Of a stretch of 64,000 nucleotides of DNA, positions 24,479 to 34,200 are shown in pieces. Every line of letters begins with the position of its first letter. Position 1 is the first letter of the stretch. A program made the position numbers and the translations under genes. The stretch covers positions 24,735,223-24,799,222 of the forward strand of contig CM070609.1 of NCBI GenBank assembly GCA_036346395.1, in the 5' to 3' direction. Under the pieces are notes generated by a model, which saw only the letters and a program-made list of their open reading frames with translations, made no database searches and was not told the origin of the DNA. Source of the stretch: Hsuehochloa calcarea (lineage: Eukaryota > Streptophyta > Magnoliopsida > Poales > Poaceae).

Positions 24479-24882
24479 ATCTTCCGAGTGGGTTTGATTT
24501 GGATTTGGAAGAATTTGGAGAAGGATTGCGACTTGGTTGGCAGTAAAGAGAACAAGAGCTCAGGAGCAGTTGTAGCAAATGGGGAAAGTAAAAAATCCTA
24601 AGTCACGCCCTTGTTAGATTTTTATAGCCGCGGGTCTGAATTAAAGATCGTAGGAACTCAACAGTTGCCACTCCTTGGGAACCGCTCCAATGGACAGATC
24701 TGTAAGAGTCGGTTTGCATTCTTTAATCAGTTCATTCAGGAAAAGCAGTTTTGTCTTTTCAATTCAATTAAAATTACCTTCTTAACCAAGTAAATTTCTG
24801 GTCAAATAAAATACCAGTCGGAAAGACTCTACTTCCGACCACCATTATACGATCACTTTTCCAAGTAAGTTGTTTTCACTTG

Positions 24883-24896
24883 AAGTTGGGGGGCTA
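24883..24896 (+). other. Polypurine tract of the Tat element
   Basis: AAGTTGGGGGGCTA lies immediately before the 3' LTR, at the place where plus-strand DNA synthesis is primed. The purine run is interrupted by TT. Confidence 0.6.
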
Positions 24897-24898
24897 GA

Positions 24899-25637
24899 CG
24901 ACGAGAATCTAATAACTCTCAATCAATTAAATTGTTTATATGTAGTTGTTATTATAGATAACAATACATTCATGTTATTCGTAAGTGTACCCCTTATCTT
25001 TAATAAGGGAAAAGCTTAACTGAGAGATCATAGACCATTCTATGATCACCTTATATAGTCGTAAGTACTTCTACGACTATCTAATGGTCGTAAGTCTTAC
25101 TACGATCACCTCATGGTCGTAAGCCAAGTCAACTACGACCACCCTATAGTCCACAAAGCCTACAGATATGTGGGCGCAATCGACTAGGGACACTTATGCG
25201 CTGTGTTTAATACACATAGTAGTTAATATGCACTGTTATTCTCCGGAATAACTGCACATATTAAGCCTCTATCTCTGACGTAACTGCAAGACGATGTGGG
25301 GGTGTGGTCTCTCTGACAATAACTATCATCAATGTGCGTATTTCATCAAACGTTGAGGCACCTTTTGGCATAGAACAACTACCACCCCTTCACGCGCTAC
25401 ATAAAGAGGATTGGAGAAGGGGGGAACAAGAAGGGATAACAGAGAGGTCATTAAGCTTAGTTCTAGTGATTTCTTCCCTGTTGTAAAGCATAGTCAATAT
25501 AGCAACACATGAGTATGGTTGTTATTATCCCAGGAGAAGGCTCGAACCTGACTAAATCCCTATGTCTTTTTCTGTGTGACTCATACTAAGGAAAATCTCT
25601 AGCATTCATTCCTAAGATCGATATCAAATCATCGACA
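24899..25637 (+). repeat. 3' LTR of the Tat element
   Basis: Aligns end to end with 12563-13308. Its first base is C, not T (CGACGAG), and its TATA region reads TACATAAA, not TATATAAA, so it would be a poor promoter. The 8-bp inverted repeat GATCATAG...CTATGATC is unchanged (25026-25047). It ends TCGACA, followed by the CCATG duplication. Confidence 0.92.
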
Positions 25638-25642
25638 CCATG

Positions 25643-26210
25643 GGACGGACCCACGCATGCATAACACCCCATTTACACGATCGTCCTCGTTTCGTGTAAA
25701 TGATTTAACTAGAAGGTGCTACGTTTAGATCCAATAGACATTAACTACAACTCACTTTAGACAAGCAATAAGTCTCGCACTACAAACATCCGAGGTATTA
25801 CACTCATCCCCCTTAAGGGCTGACGCTCTCGGCAGTACACCGTTTACACAACAAATTCCAAAAAGCACCACTCGGTGCAACCTCCGTGCCGTGGATACGT
25901 GCTAGTGGGCCCACACACACGTACTTGTGCAGCAAGAGTTGCTACCCTGATACTATTTGTAACACACTGATCCAAAATCCGCTAAATGCTCATCCCACCC
26001 ATGGGATGGATTCGTACATGCATGACACTGCAATTACACTTTAGTCGTCGCTTTGTGTAGAAGATTTAATCCAGAGATGATATGTTTGGACCCAACAAGC
26101 ATTATATGCTATCATAACTTACTTTAAACAAACAAATTCGGAACTAATTTTACTATCACAACTCCATGTAGCGTACATGGACCGCATTACGAATAGCGCA
26201 GGGTATTAGA
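25643..26210 (-). mobile_element. TRIM-like miniature LTR element (right part)
   Basis: This continues the element begun at 12517. It contains the rest of one LTR (to 25802, ending GGTATTACA), a short internal region of about 155 bp (25803-25957), and a second LTR (25958-26210, starting TGTAACACACTG). Next to the first LTR, CCCCCTTAAG is the complement of a polypurine tract. Next to the second, TACCCTGATACTATT is the complement of a degraded initiator-Met primer site. LTRs of 200-250 bp around a ~155-bp interior with no genes fit a TRIM. The LTR copies are well diverged, and I found no clean target duplication. Confidence 0.6.
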
Positions 26211-28016
26211 ATGCCTTCCGGAGTTCAGATTATCCTACTCTCAATCTTTCTCTGCAGTAAATAAACAAATAAATTTAGAACTATTCGTTAGCCTCGGGGT
26301 TGGCGAACGCTCGAATCTGCTTTACATTAGTTAAAGCCTACGACCCATGCAATACTTTTATTCACTCCAAACACGCTTTTGCCCCCCTTAAGCTTTTAAA
26401 TTTGGGCTTAAGAAAAGCGTCAGGAAGGAAGCTGTCATAAACCTACCTCTCTCTCTCTCCATGGCTAACAACACGGCAAGAAGTGGCCTGCAAGTTGCAA
26501 GTTATTCGCTGCTTGCTCTGCTTACCTCCTCTTTACCTTTCTTTCAGTGACTCACTCAGTGTGCCCCTCTGCCTTTTTTTCTCCCCATTTGCCTACCATT
26601 AGTGGCGCCCTCACTGAAAGCAAAGAAACAGAATCTTGAGAGATGCAAAACTAAAGATTGGAAAGGATACGACTTCAAACTCCCCAGACCCCAGGACATG
26701 GACCACAAGCTACTTACATAACAAGTCTTGATAGATTCCTAGCCAGCCCCAGCTTTTCAATCTTTGAGAAGAAGACCATAGCTTCATAGCCATAGGGGGC
26801 TAGCCCTACATATCTCCTTCGCCATCCACGACCCGGTGTCGCGCTGCGCAATGCGTCCTCCTTTTTCCGGTCTTGTGCACGGCAGCGCTGGCCGGCCTCG
26901 GCACAAGGCATTCACCCGTGCTCCTCCGGCTCGTGCAGTCATTGAGGAATGGAAATGGACCCGACCATCCGCCAGATTATCTTCTCGTGCATCATTATGC
27001 TCGCCAGAAAGGTTGCTGCAGATCTATGTCTTCTTTTCCAATCATTGTCATACATACTCATATGTACCATATGCTCGCGCATCGAATGCGCCTGCACCAG
27101 AACCGGATAACGGGAGGAGGGCAGATCGATTCAGAGCTTGCTGTCAACAGGAGCAGAGGATGAGCTGAAAATAAGAGCAGAATAGGTTTTTTATTTTTAT
27201 TTTTCTCAGGAGAAAAAGTGAGAGGAAATGCAGTGTTGATATGGATGAGACTTCTTGTGTTTAGGTCCTACCTGTCGGCAGCGGGACATCCGGTGTGAGT
27301 GAGGGCAGAGGATTGATTCCTGCAAACAAAACGGCTCCAAGAAATAGCAGCCAAAGAACTCAAACTAAACAAATGGAACAATGTCTGCGTGAGATTAGCT
27401 GGCATTCGTCTCTTTTGGGGTAAGTATAAAGCTAAAAAACACATCCATGTTATAATGAAGATATGTTTTTTGACATCGGATTCGTCCATCTCTCAGACCC
27501 TGCTCCCTGTATAGACTGTCATGCTTAACAAGTTCAGAGCGAATTTTATTTTCTTCACTGCAATATACTTGCACATCTGTCCTTCAAATCCTGGAAATCA
27601 TCAGAAGAGCATATGGCAAATAATTTAAGGTTTTGATTCAGAAGAAAAAAAAAATGATTTCAGATCCAGGACAGAATAGCAATTGTTTTGGTCTGAACAT
27701 GCTAAGCTTCCTCAAAAGTAAAAGAACGATCAAACCAAATCCACCATGCCTATCATAATTTGTACTACATGCAAAAAAAAGTTTGTGCAAACAGTTAGAA
27801 AGATGTATCGAGAAGCAAAGAGCACAAAAGCATTCTTAATGGGATCAATACCAAGAATGAATGATTAGAGTTGAACATGGATGATTCGATTACAGTACAA
27901 GTTGGCAGTGACGGAACCGTATGGGCTTAGCCGGAGCAATTGCTCCGGGTCGCTCGGAGGTACACAGGACCTAACCCTAGGTACCTCGGCGCTTGCTCCG
28001 GACGGAGGCTGCCATG
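26211..28016. other. Intergenic, no supported gene
   Basis: Overlapping open frames around 26714-27168 on both strands (up to 110 codons) show no family motif, and neighbouring frames are equally open, so I do not call a gene. A CT-rich stretch lies at 26447-26460. At 27940-27958 GGAGCAATTGCTCCGG is a palindrome typical of repeat-derived DNA. Confidence 0.45.
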
Positions 28017-28257
28017 GTGTAACATTTTAAAATTTGGTTTTTTTTAAAAAAAAACAATTATTTCAAATTAACTAATTCAAAGTGTTAGATTTATTTTGGA
28101 TTTTTTGTATTTACTTAAATTCCAAATCTGAAATTCAAATCCATATTCGATCGTCTCAAATTCAAACCTCAGCCGAAAATTCAAAATTCTATTTGAATTT
28201 TCCCCGAAATGAAAATATCACAATTTCATTTCATTTCCTTAGGCCGAAAATATTTTC

Positions 28258-28375
28258 TTTTCTTTTTCCCTTTCTCATCCCCCCCCCCTTTTTCCCCCTT
28301 TTTCTACCCTTTTCCTTCTTTTTTTTTCCCTTTTCTTTTCCTTCTCTCTTCTTCTTTCTTCTCTATTGCTTGGCT
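28258..28375 (+). repeat. Long polypyrimidine tract
   Basis: Roughly 118 bases are almost purely C and T, including a run of ten C at about 28279-28288. The open frames here (Phe/Ser/Pro-rich) are a by-product of this composition. Lies inside the LTR-like remnant. Confidence 0.9.
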
Positions 28376-28521
28376 CTGTTGTCTGTCCCGTGCATGCTGC
28401 TGCTCCATCCCCGGGCCGCCCCGCCAATCGCGCCGCCTTCGGCACCTACGCCTCCGTCATGCCTGGCTGCACCTGAGTCCAAGCATTACACACGCAGGTT
28501 GTAGTTGATAGGTGCTCTCTT

Positions 28522-28735
28522 GATTATAGTAAATGCACTTCTATATCTTGGGATGTGCAGGTTATGATAAATGTACTTCCATATCCTGGGTAGAGCAGAC
28601 GATGATAAATGGACGTCTATGTTTGTCGAGGCTTTGCGCCGGGCGATGGTAATTGACATCTATGTCCGGGCAGGTTAACCCTCACAACGGTGAGCTCTGG
28701 GTCGATGGTAAATTACGCCTATGACTTGGGGTTAA
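28522..28735. repeat. Degenerate ~40-bp tandem repeats x5
   Basis: The pattern GAT(G/T)ATAAATGnACnTCTATnTC..GGG recurs starting near 28522, 28562, 28601, 28644 and 28703. Spacing is about 40 bp for the first four and wider for the last. The copies are diverged, but the consensus is clear. Confidence 0.65.
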
Positions 28736-29557
28736 GCTCATCAGGCGGGCTAATGTTAGGATAAAGTATTATAAAAGTTATATTATAATCGCTTAGTCGC
28801 ACGCCTAAGGAAGCGTGTCATGGCCGATATTATAAGTCGATTATCTCGTGTGAGTCAAGCTGTACGACTTCTACATAGTGTAAAACCGTTCGAATAGTCG
28901 TGCCCACGGTCAACGGCAGGCAAGGTGCGTTTTCATATGGTAGATTTTGATTTCAATTTCAAAATAGTAAACTTTGGAAACCCGAGAGCAGTTAGAACTA
29001 TCGGGTAGTTTTTCTGGCAGTTAGAGCCCTATCCTTTAAACCTTGGCGGCTAGAGCCTTGATACTAGTAGTTGGTAGCAAGAACCTCCACTAGTGATATA
29101 ATTAGTTTAATTATTGAAACTACTTTTTTTTAATCAAATGTCCTTTATAAAAAAATGTTGAAACTTAAAATATTGCTTTGTGCAAAAAAAAAAATCCTAT
29201 AAGCTCAATTGATAAAGCTATGCATATGCATATTTTTCCAAGACTCGCGGAGTACTTTATGTACTCACATGCTACACTCAAAACAAATATCAGAAGTCTT
29301 CAATGATGCCGTGGACGACTACAGCTTCCACGCTTGCGGGTTTGGCGAAGGGCACCGGGAGTACTAGGATACGCTCTCCAGTCGAATATCGGTGGACAAT
29401 TTGATGGGTCACCACTCGAAATTTATCATTTGCTATTTCCGCTGCTATAAGTCTTTTGTATTGAGTGGTCATAAGACCGGTACTCAGCTTATTATCAACG
29501 ATGTTTATACTGTGTGTACTAGCTACTGATCTAGAACTAGTGTAAAAATACACAGAA

Positions 29558-29651
29558 AGTTTAGATTCAGAAATCCGATCCCAACTCGTGATGCTCCCAT
29601 GGAGAGTTTGGATTCAGAAATCCGATCCCGACTCGTGATGCTCCCATGGAG
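29558..29651. repeat. 47-bp perfect-period tandem duplication
   Basis: 29558-29604 and 29605-29651 both read AGTTT(A/G)GATTCAGAAATC...CTCCCATGGAG with only two differences. This is a recent local duplication. Confidence 0.93.
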
Positions 29652-30027
29652 GTGGATTTTGCAAGGACGACTGCCGAGCGGGATGGGTCATGCATGAGCG
29701 GATGGGCCGGCGTTGGCACCTAATGTAATGAGGCCCAGTTGAGTACTTGTAGGAGTAAGACTTGAAGTATACTGACCGCACCAAGTCCCTAACAAAGCAT
29801 GCTTGCCTCTCAAATCTCTCAGATTCTCAGTGATTTAGCGTTTACTGTCTTAAGTCTTAGCACTACCCTTAGTAAATTTTGCCCCGGGTCTCTTGAATAC
29901 CTGGTTCCACCACAGCAGGTTGGCACGTACCGCATTGTGAGTACACCTGTGTGTTAATTCAGCATTCGGTTCCCATGTGCTAGGGTACATGATCTCTAAT
30001 TGTGATTAGGAAAGCGTACGTTACACC

Positions 30028-32139
30028 TTTCTGTAAACCATAAACAAAGCACAGTCCGTGGCAAAGCCAGCTGCACGCGAGATGCAAGTGAGTATATTTT
30101 TGGTAAAGATGTTAGGTGAAACCTTCTTGCGGGCTATGATCATCCTAACCAAGCATCCGAAATTAAAGATTATTCTAAACCCTAATTATGCATTATGCCG
30201 TACGCTAATGGTCTTATTATACTCCTAGAGCTTAGGCTGCAAAATACATATCTGGGGAACACTAAAGAACTTCCCCCAAGAGGGAAAAATAAACTAATAG
30301 AGTTGATAACCGCAGCAGGCAGCTTATTTTTCTCAAGGCCAACCTGTTAATGATTGGCATGGAGCTAGGGCATTTGTACTATATAAATCACATAACATTT
30401 TGTGTGTGTGCATATGCGTATGCGTGTGTTGCCTTGTGTGTGAAGAAGGAAAAAAAAAACAATTTATAGTCATAATGTACCAGATCTGGTCACTTGCTAG
30501 TGCCGCCTCTGCAATTCTGGTGCGGCCTAATTCAATGTATCAAACAAGTAGATTGTAAACTACCTAACTGAAAGAGTGCAGCTGTCACATAGAAATACCC
30601 AGTTTTGCTCCCTCTTCTCCAAAAAGTTAAGAATACAGGCTCTCATTAATGCCATAACATTCTGTTTTACATGGGACAGGGTCGATTAGATTTAAATTTT
30701 GTGCGGTCTCTCTTAGTCCGGTGCTATCTCTAAAGCAGTAGCAAACATCACATTATGTGAAGAATGTGCATGATGTCCTCCCTGTTTACCATGATGATGT
30801 CCTTACCATATGGCATATAGAGATGCAAAGTCATTTTGTTAAGAGCACAAACATTCAAATTTGACTTCTGTAAGATTTAAGCTTTTCCATTTGCTGGGTT
30901 TGTTGCAACTGTTTCACTACCAATTATAACTCGTCTTCAAGAATTTGACATCAGAAAACACCCATGCTATAAGCTTGCAAATGCCCAATAAGCGTGCAGT
31001 TGCATCAAAGGTGTCACTTGTCTTTATGTTCAAAGGCCCCTACATCCACCAGACCACCAGGCAGTAATAACAACAGCACGGTGGAAGTGATTACTTCTCC
31101 CCAACAGAGTTAATCTTTGTCCTTATCACCAATCTCACTCTTTACTTTGTTCATGAATTTAATAATTACTACAATTTCTTGTGCAGAACGCTTCGTGTCT
31201 CTTTCGAAATCAACAACAGGCAGCAAGGGAAACAGAATACTAGTGGGTAATTGCTATCCCAGGAGTATAACATTTCTAGTACATGAATTTCTGAGGCCCT
31301 AATGCACAGTTAAGGAAGAACACAGCAGAAGGTTAAATTTATCAATTGGACCTTTGCAAAAGAATGTGAAAGGTATAGCCCATGGGACAGCTAATCCCAG
31401 TTTGTTAATTGCTACTGTGCTTTACAGTGCTCTATTACTAAATGTCTTTCAAGTACACTGTTGTAACTTGCAACACCTTTTTGTGATACCATTAACCTGT
31501 TATATAATTCAAACTTTGATAACAAGTTCAGGTAGATGAATCTAACATGTGCAGAAAATAAATAGCATAAAGGCTAATGGATTGTGTGAAAATATAGATG
31601 TACAAACAAGGTCTCTATTGACAGGCGGAAACTAAAATAAACCCTACTTCTTCACAAGGAAAGCAGAAGCCCTAGTTGGCCCTATCACCTATGCTTTTTC
31701 TCTTTCAAATGTAAGGTCATGTGAAGCTGTCATCCTCAACTGTATGATGACAGTAAGGACACTAGGAGAAAACAACATTAAGTGTGTATCAGGTTATTGA
31801 TGTTTCCAAGTCCCTGCCATATGAAAGGAGATACATTTATCTGAATTTAATGGCACTTTTGCGTAGGACATACATCTCAGATTCATCTTCAGTTTTGAAT
31901 CATGGAGGCTGAAAAGGACAATAATTACGTTTCAAGTTGCTGAGACACAAGAGGGTAGTAATCATGCTGTTGGTTTAAGGGTACCTTAGCATTTAATAGA
32001 CATGAAATGAAGTCACGACTCATGAGCCTCATGGCATATTTAGAACTCCTCAAATGGACAATTATAACCATTGCCGAAACTTTTTTAACATGCTAACAAG
32101 CAAAAAGAAAAGGAACAGAATGGCACATCAACCAAAAAT
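30028..32139. other. Intergenic, downstream of the PPR gene
   Basis: AT-rich sequence with a GT-rich low-complexity stretch at 30400-30442. No coding region over about 60 codons has recognisable features. The 3' UTR of the minus-strand PPR gene should lie in roughly 31850-32139. Confidence 0.5.
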
Positions 32140-33781
32140 TTACCAGTAATCTTCGCAAGAACAATACCCTTCTCTGAAATGATGAAATCGATTTGCATCC
32201 CTAACAATTATGCACCTCCCATAAATCTTGCTTAGAAGTTTTATGGCATTATGACAATCTCCGCAAACCCGGAGGTTCTTTACTACCCTAATAGGTGTGC
32301 CAGGCGCAGTGCTAATCAGCCCAAAGGCAATTGCAAGCTTCTCGCTGTGAAGAGCAAGTGAACTCTCTTTCACATCCTCATCATCAATATCTAGCAGCAC
32401 TTGTGAAGTGTCTGGCGTATATCCCGCAAGTTTCAACTGCTGACACATCTCACTTAGCATATCATATACATCCTTCTTCCTTGGGTGACTTTTATCTCCA
32501 GATATGAACTCATGAATAACACCATCAAGTTCTATTGAGCTGCTCCCAGGTACCTTCTGCACTCCCCGATCCAACATCAGTTTCCTCACCTTATGCACTC
32601 CTTTCCAGTTGCCATCTAGCGCATATATGTTGGATAGCAACACATACCCTGCGTGATCATTTGGTGCAGCCTCAATAAGCCTATGACCTGCCTTCTTTCC
32701 CAACTCGAAGTTCTTGTGAGTTCTACAAGCACCCAATAGGGCCTTCCACATCGCAGCATCTGGCTCCATTGGCATCATCTGAATCATCTTCTCAGCCTTC
32801 TCAAACAGCCCAGCGCGGCAGAACAGATCCACCATGCAACCATAGTGAGCAATATCAGGCTCAATACCATAAACTTTGGTCATTCTATCGAAACACCTTA
32901 CACCTTCCTTGATGAACCCCCCGTGGCTACAGGCATTCAGCACACTGTTAAAAGTAACCTTGTTAGGCACTAACCCTGTTGACTCTATTCTAGTAAAAAG
33001 CTCCAGAGCTCTCTCACTGCAGCCATTTGCCGTGAAACCAGCTAAGATCGCATTCCAAGTATCCACACTCCTCGTTGCACACGAATTCTCAAACACATAA
33101 ACTGAACCCTCAATGAAACCACACTTTGAGTACATGTTTATGAGAGCTGAGCTCAACTTCTCGTCGACCTCAATCCCTTTCCTGCAAACATATGCATGTG
33201 CCCAGAGCCCCTGCGCAAGCGCTCCCAAGTACGCAATTGCCGAGATGACGCTCACCAATGTCACCCTATCAGGCTGGCACTCCAGGCTTGCCAGCATCTC
33301 CCGAAACACCGCAATTCCTTCCTCATACTCCCCGTTCACAACGCACCACGCAATGACAGTGTTCCAAGAGACCGAGTCCCGGGATGGCATCCGCGCGAAG
33401 AACTCCCGGAGCGCGTCCGCGTCCCCACGCTCCGCGTACCCGCGAAGCAGGCAGTTCCACGAGACCATGTCGCCCGCAGGCCCGCCGTCGAACACCTTGC
33501 GCGCGTCGAAGAGCATCCCGCAGACGGCGTAGGCGTGGATGAGCCCGTTGCGCACGCGGCGGCGGGACGCGACCCCGCGCTTGGCGGCGTGCGCGTGGAG
33601 CTGCGCGGCGGCGGGGTGGTCCCGCTCGCGCGCGCAGCGCCCCAGGGCGAGCGCGTACGCCGTGGGGTCAGGGTCGGCACCGGAGCGGAGCAGGTGGTCG
33701 AACAGGCGGAGCGCGAGGTGGGGGTTGAGTTGCATGCGCGCGGTGTATGACGCGGCAGGGGAAGTCGTTTGGGCGTCGCAT

Positions 33782-33814
<33 letters not shown>

Positions 33815-33891
33815 AGTGGTTGCCGTTGCGGCTTCGTAGCTGTGGCGAGCGTGGTGGAGGTGAGGAAGAAGGGGACGGTGGGAGGAGGCAT
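32140..33891 (-). CDS. PPR-DYW protein, organellar RNA-editing factor
   Basis: A PLS-class pentatricopeptide repeat protein, predicted to bind a mitochondrial or plastid transcript and deaminate a specific C to U. Single exon, 583 aa. I start at the ATG at 33891; the longer frame upstream opens only with a GTG. The N-terminus (MPPPTVPFFLTSTT..., then a Pro run) looks like an organelle-targeting segment. PPR motifs run from about residue 55 to 430 (VSWNCLLRGYAERGD, VSWNTVIAWCVVNGE, SSALINMYSKCGF, DTWNAILAGFTANG, ALLGACRTH). E/E+ motifs follow (GSSSIELDGVIHEF). The DYW deaminase domain has HSE (515-517), CGDCH (C543, C546) and the terminal CSCEDYW. The catalytic HxE...CxxC residues are all present, so it looks functional. 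Its target site cannot be deduced by eye. Confidence 0.93.
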
Positions 33892-34200
33892 TACTTGTGG
33901 AGGCGAGCGTGGAGGAGAAGCGCGCGGCGTGCGGCGACTCTGTCGCAACCGGCCGGCGAGCGCAGTGCCCACGGGATGGCTGCAGGAGGCCGCCGCCGTG
34001 CGCGGCACTGCGCTCACTGGTGCCGTGGGGTACGCCGTGAGATCAGGTGGATGTGAGATAACGGCCCATGTCACCTTTTTTTATAGGCCTAATAGTAATA
34101 GTTGCACTAGGCCCTACAGTAGCTTGAGCTCACCCGTGCTGGGCTTAGCCTGCAGTGGATATGCTCAATGACAACTGCAGCGGGTAGGCCCAAACCGGGC
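33892..34200 (-). promoter_or_regulatory. PPR gene promoter/leader with Site II motifs
   Basis: TGGGCC/TGGGCY (Site II, TCP-type) elements occur at 34063-34068 (minus strand), 34140-34145 (plus) and 34187-34192 (minus), within 310 bp of the start codon. Such motifs are frequent in promoters of plant organelle-biogenesis genes. No TATA box is evident. Confidence 0.5.

Larger units (their letters stand above)
12563..25637 (+). mobile_element. Ty3/gypsy retrotransposon, Tat lineage, ~13.1 kb, inactive
   Basis: A complete but decayed element with two LTRs (746 and 739 bp), a tRNA-type primer site, gag, protease, reverse transcriptase, RNase H, a second RNase H, integrase, a long 3' region with antisense ORFs, a polypurine tract and a 5-bp CCATG duplication. 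The second RNase H, the lack of a chromodomain, the C-terminal WNIDQLCKFY and the accessory antisense ORFs fit the Tat clade. Coding frames are broken by many stops and frameshifts. By eye the LTRs differ at about one base in ten, so the insertion is old. A hAT-like MITE inserted later at 19702-20379. Confidence 0.93.
28017..30027. mobile_element. LTR-like retroelement remnant
   Basis: Starts TGTAACATTTTAAAATTTGG, resembling grass gypsy LTR ends (TGTAACACCCCAAAATTTGG), and could end at GTACGTTACA (30018-30027). Inside are a long pyrimidine tract, degenerate 40-bp repeats, and a 47-bp duplication. No target duplication was found and no polymerase motifs flank it, so a truncated or solo LTR is the best reading. 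The right boundary is a guess. Confidence 0.4.

Noticed and set aside
25643..26210. Cassandra-type TRIM carrying 5S rRNA promoter sequence
   Set aside because: I looked for 5S box A/C-like words (AGTTAAGCG, GGGTGACC) on the minus strand and saw none.
26461..26550. 29-codon ORF after a CT-rich leader
   Set aside because: Too short, with no homology cue or TATA box. It cannot be separated from chance.
27480..27515. CTGCTCCCTGTAT resembling part of miR160
   Set aside because: Too many mismatches to the mature miRNA, and no matching hairpin arm was seen nearby.
33892..34074. N-terminal 61-codon extension of the PPR protein
   Set aside because: Its first codon is GTG, and no in-frame ATG exists above 33891. 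The interval holds Site II promoter motifs.
33113..34171. Long plus-strand frames across the PPR gene
   Set aside because: Antisense shadows of a GC-rich coding region, with no motifs of their own.
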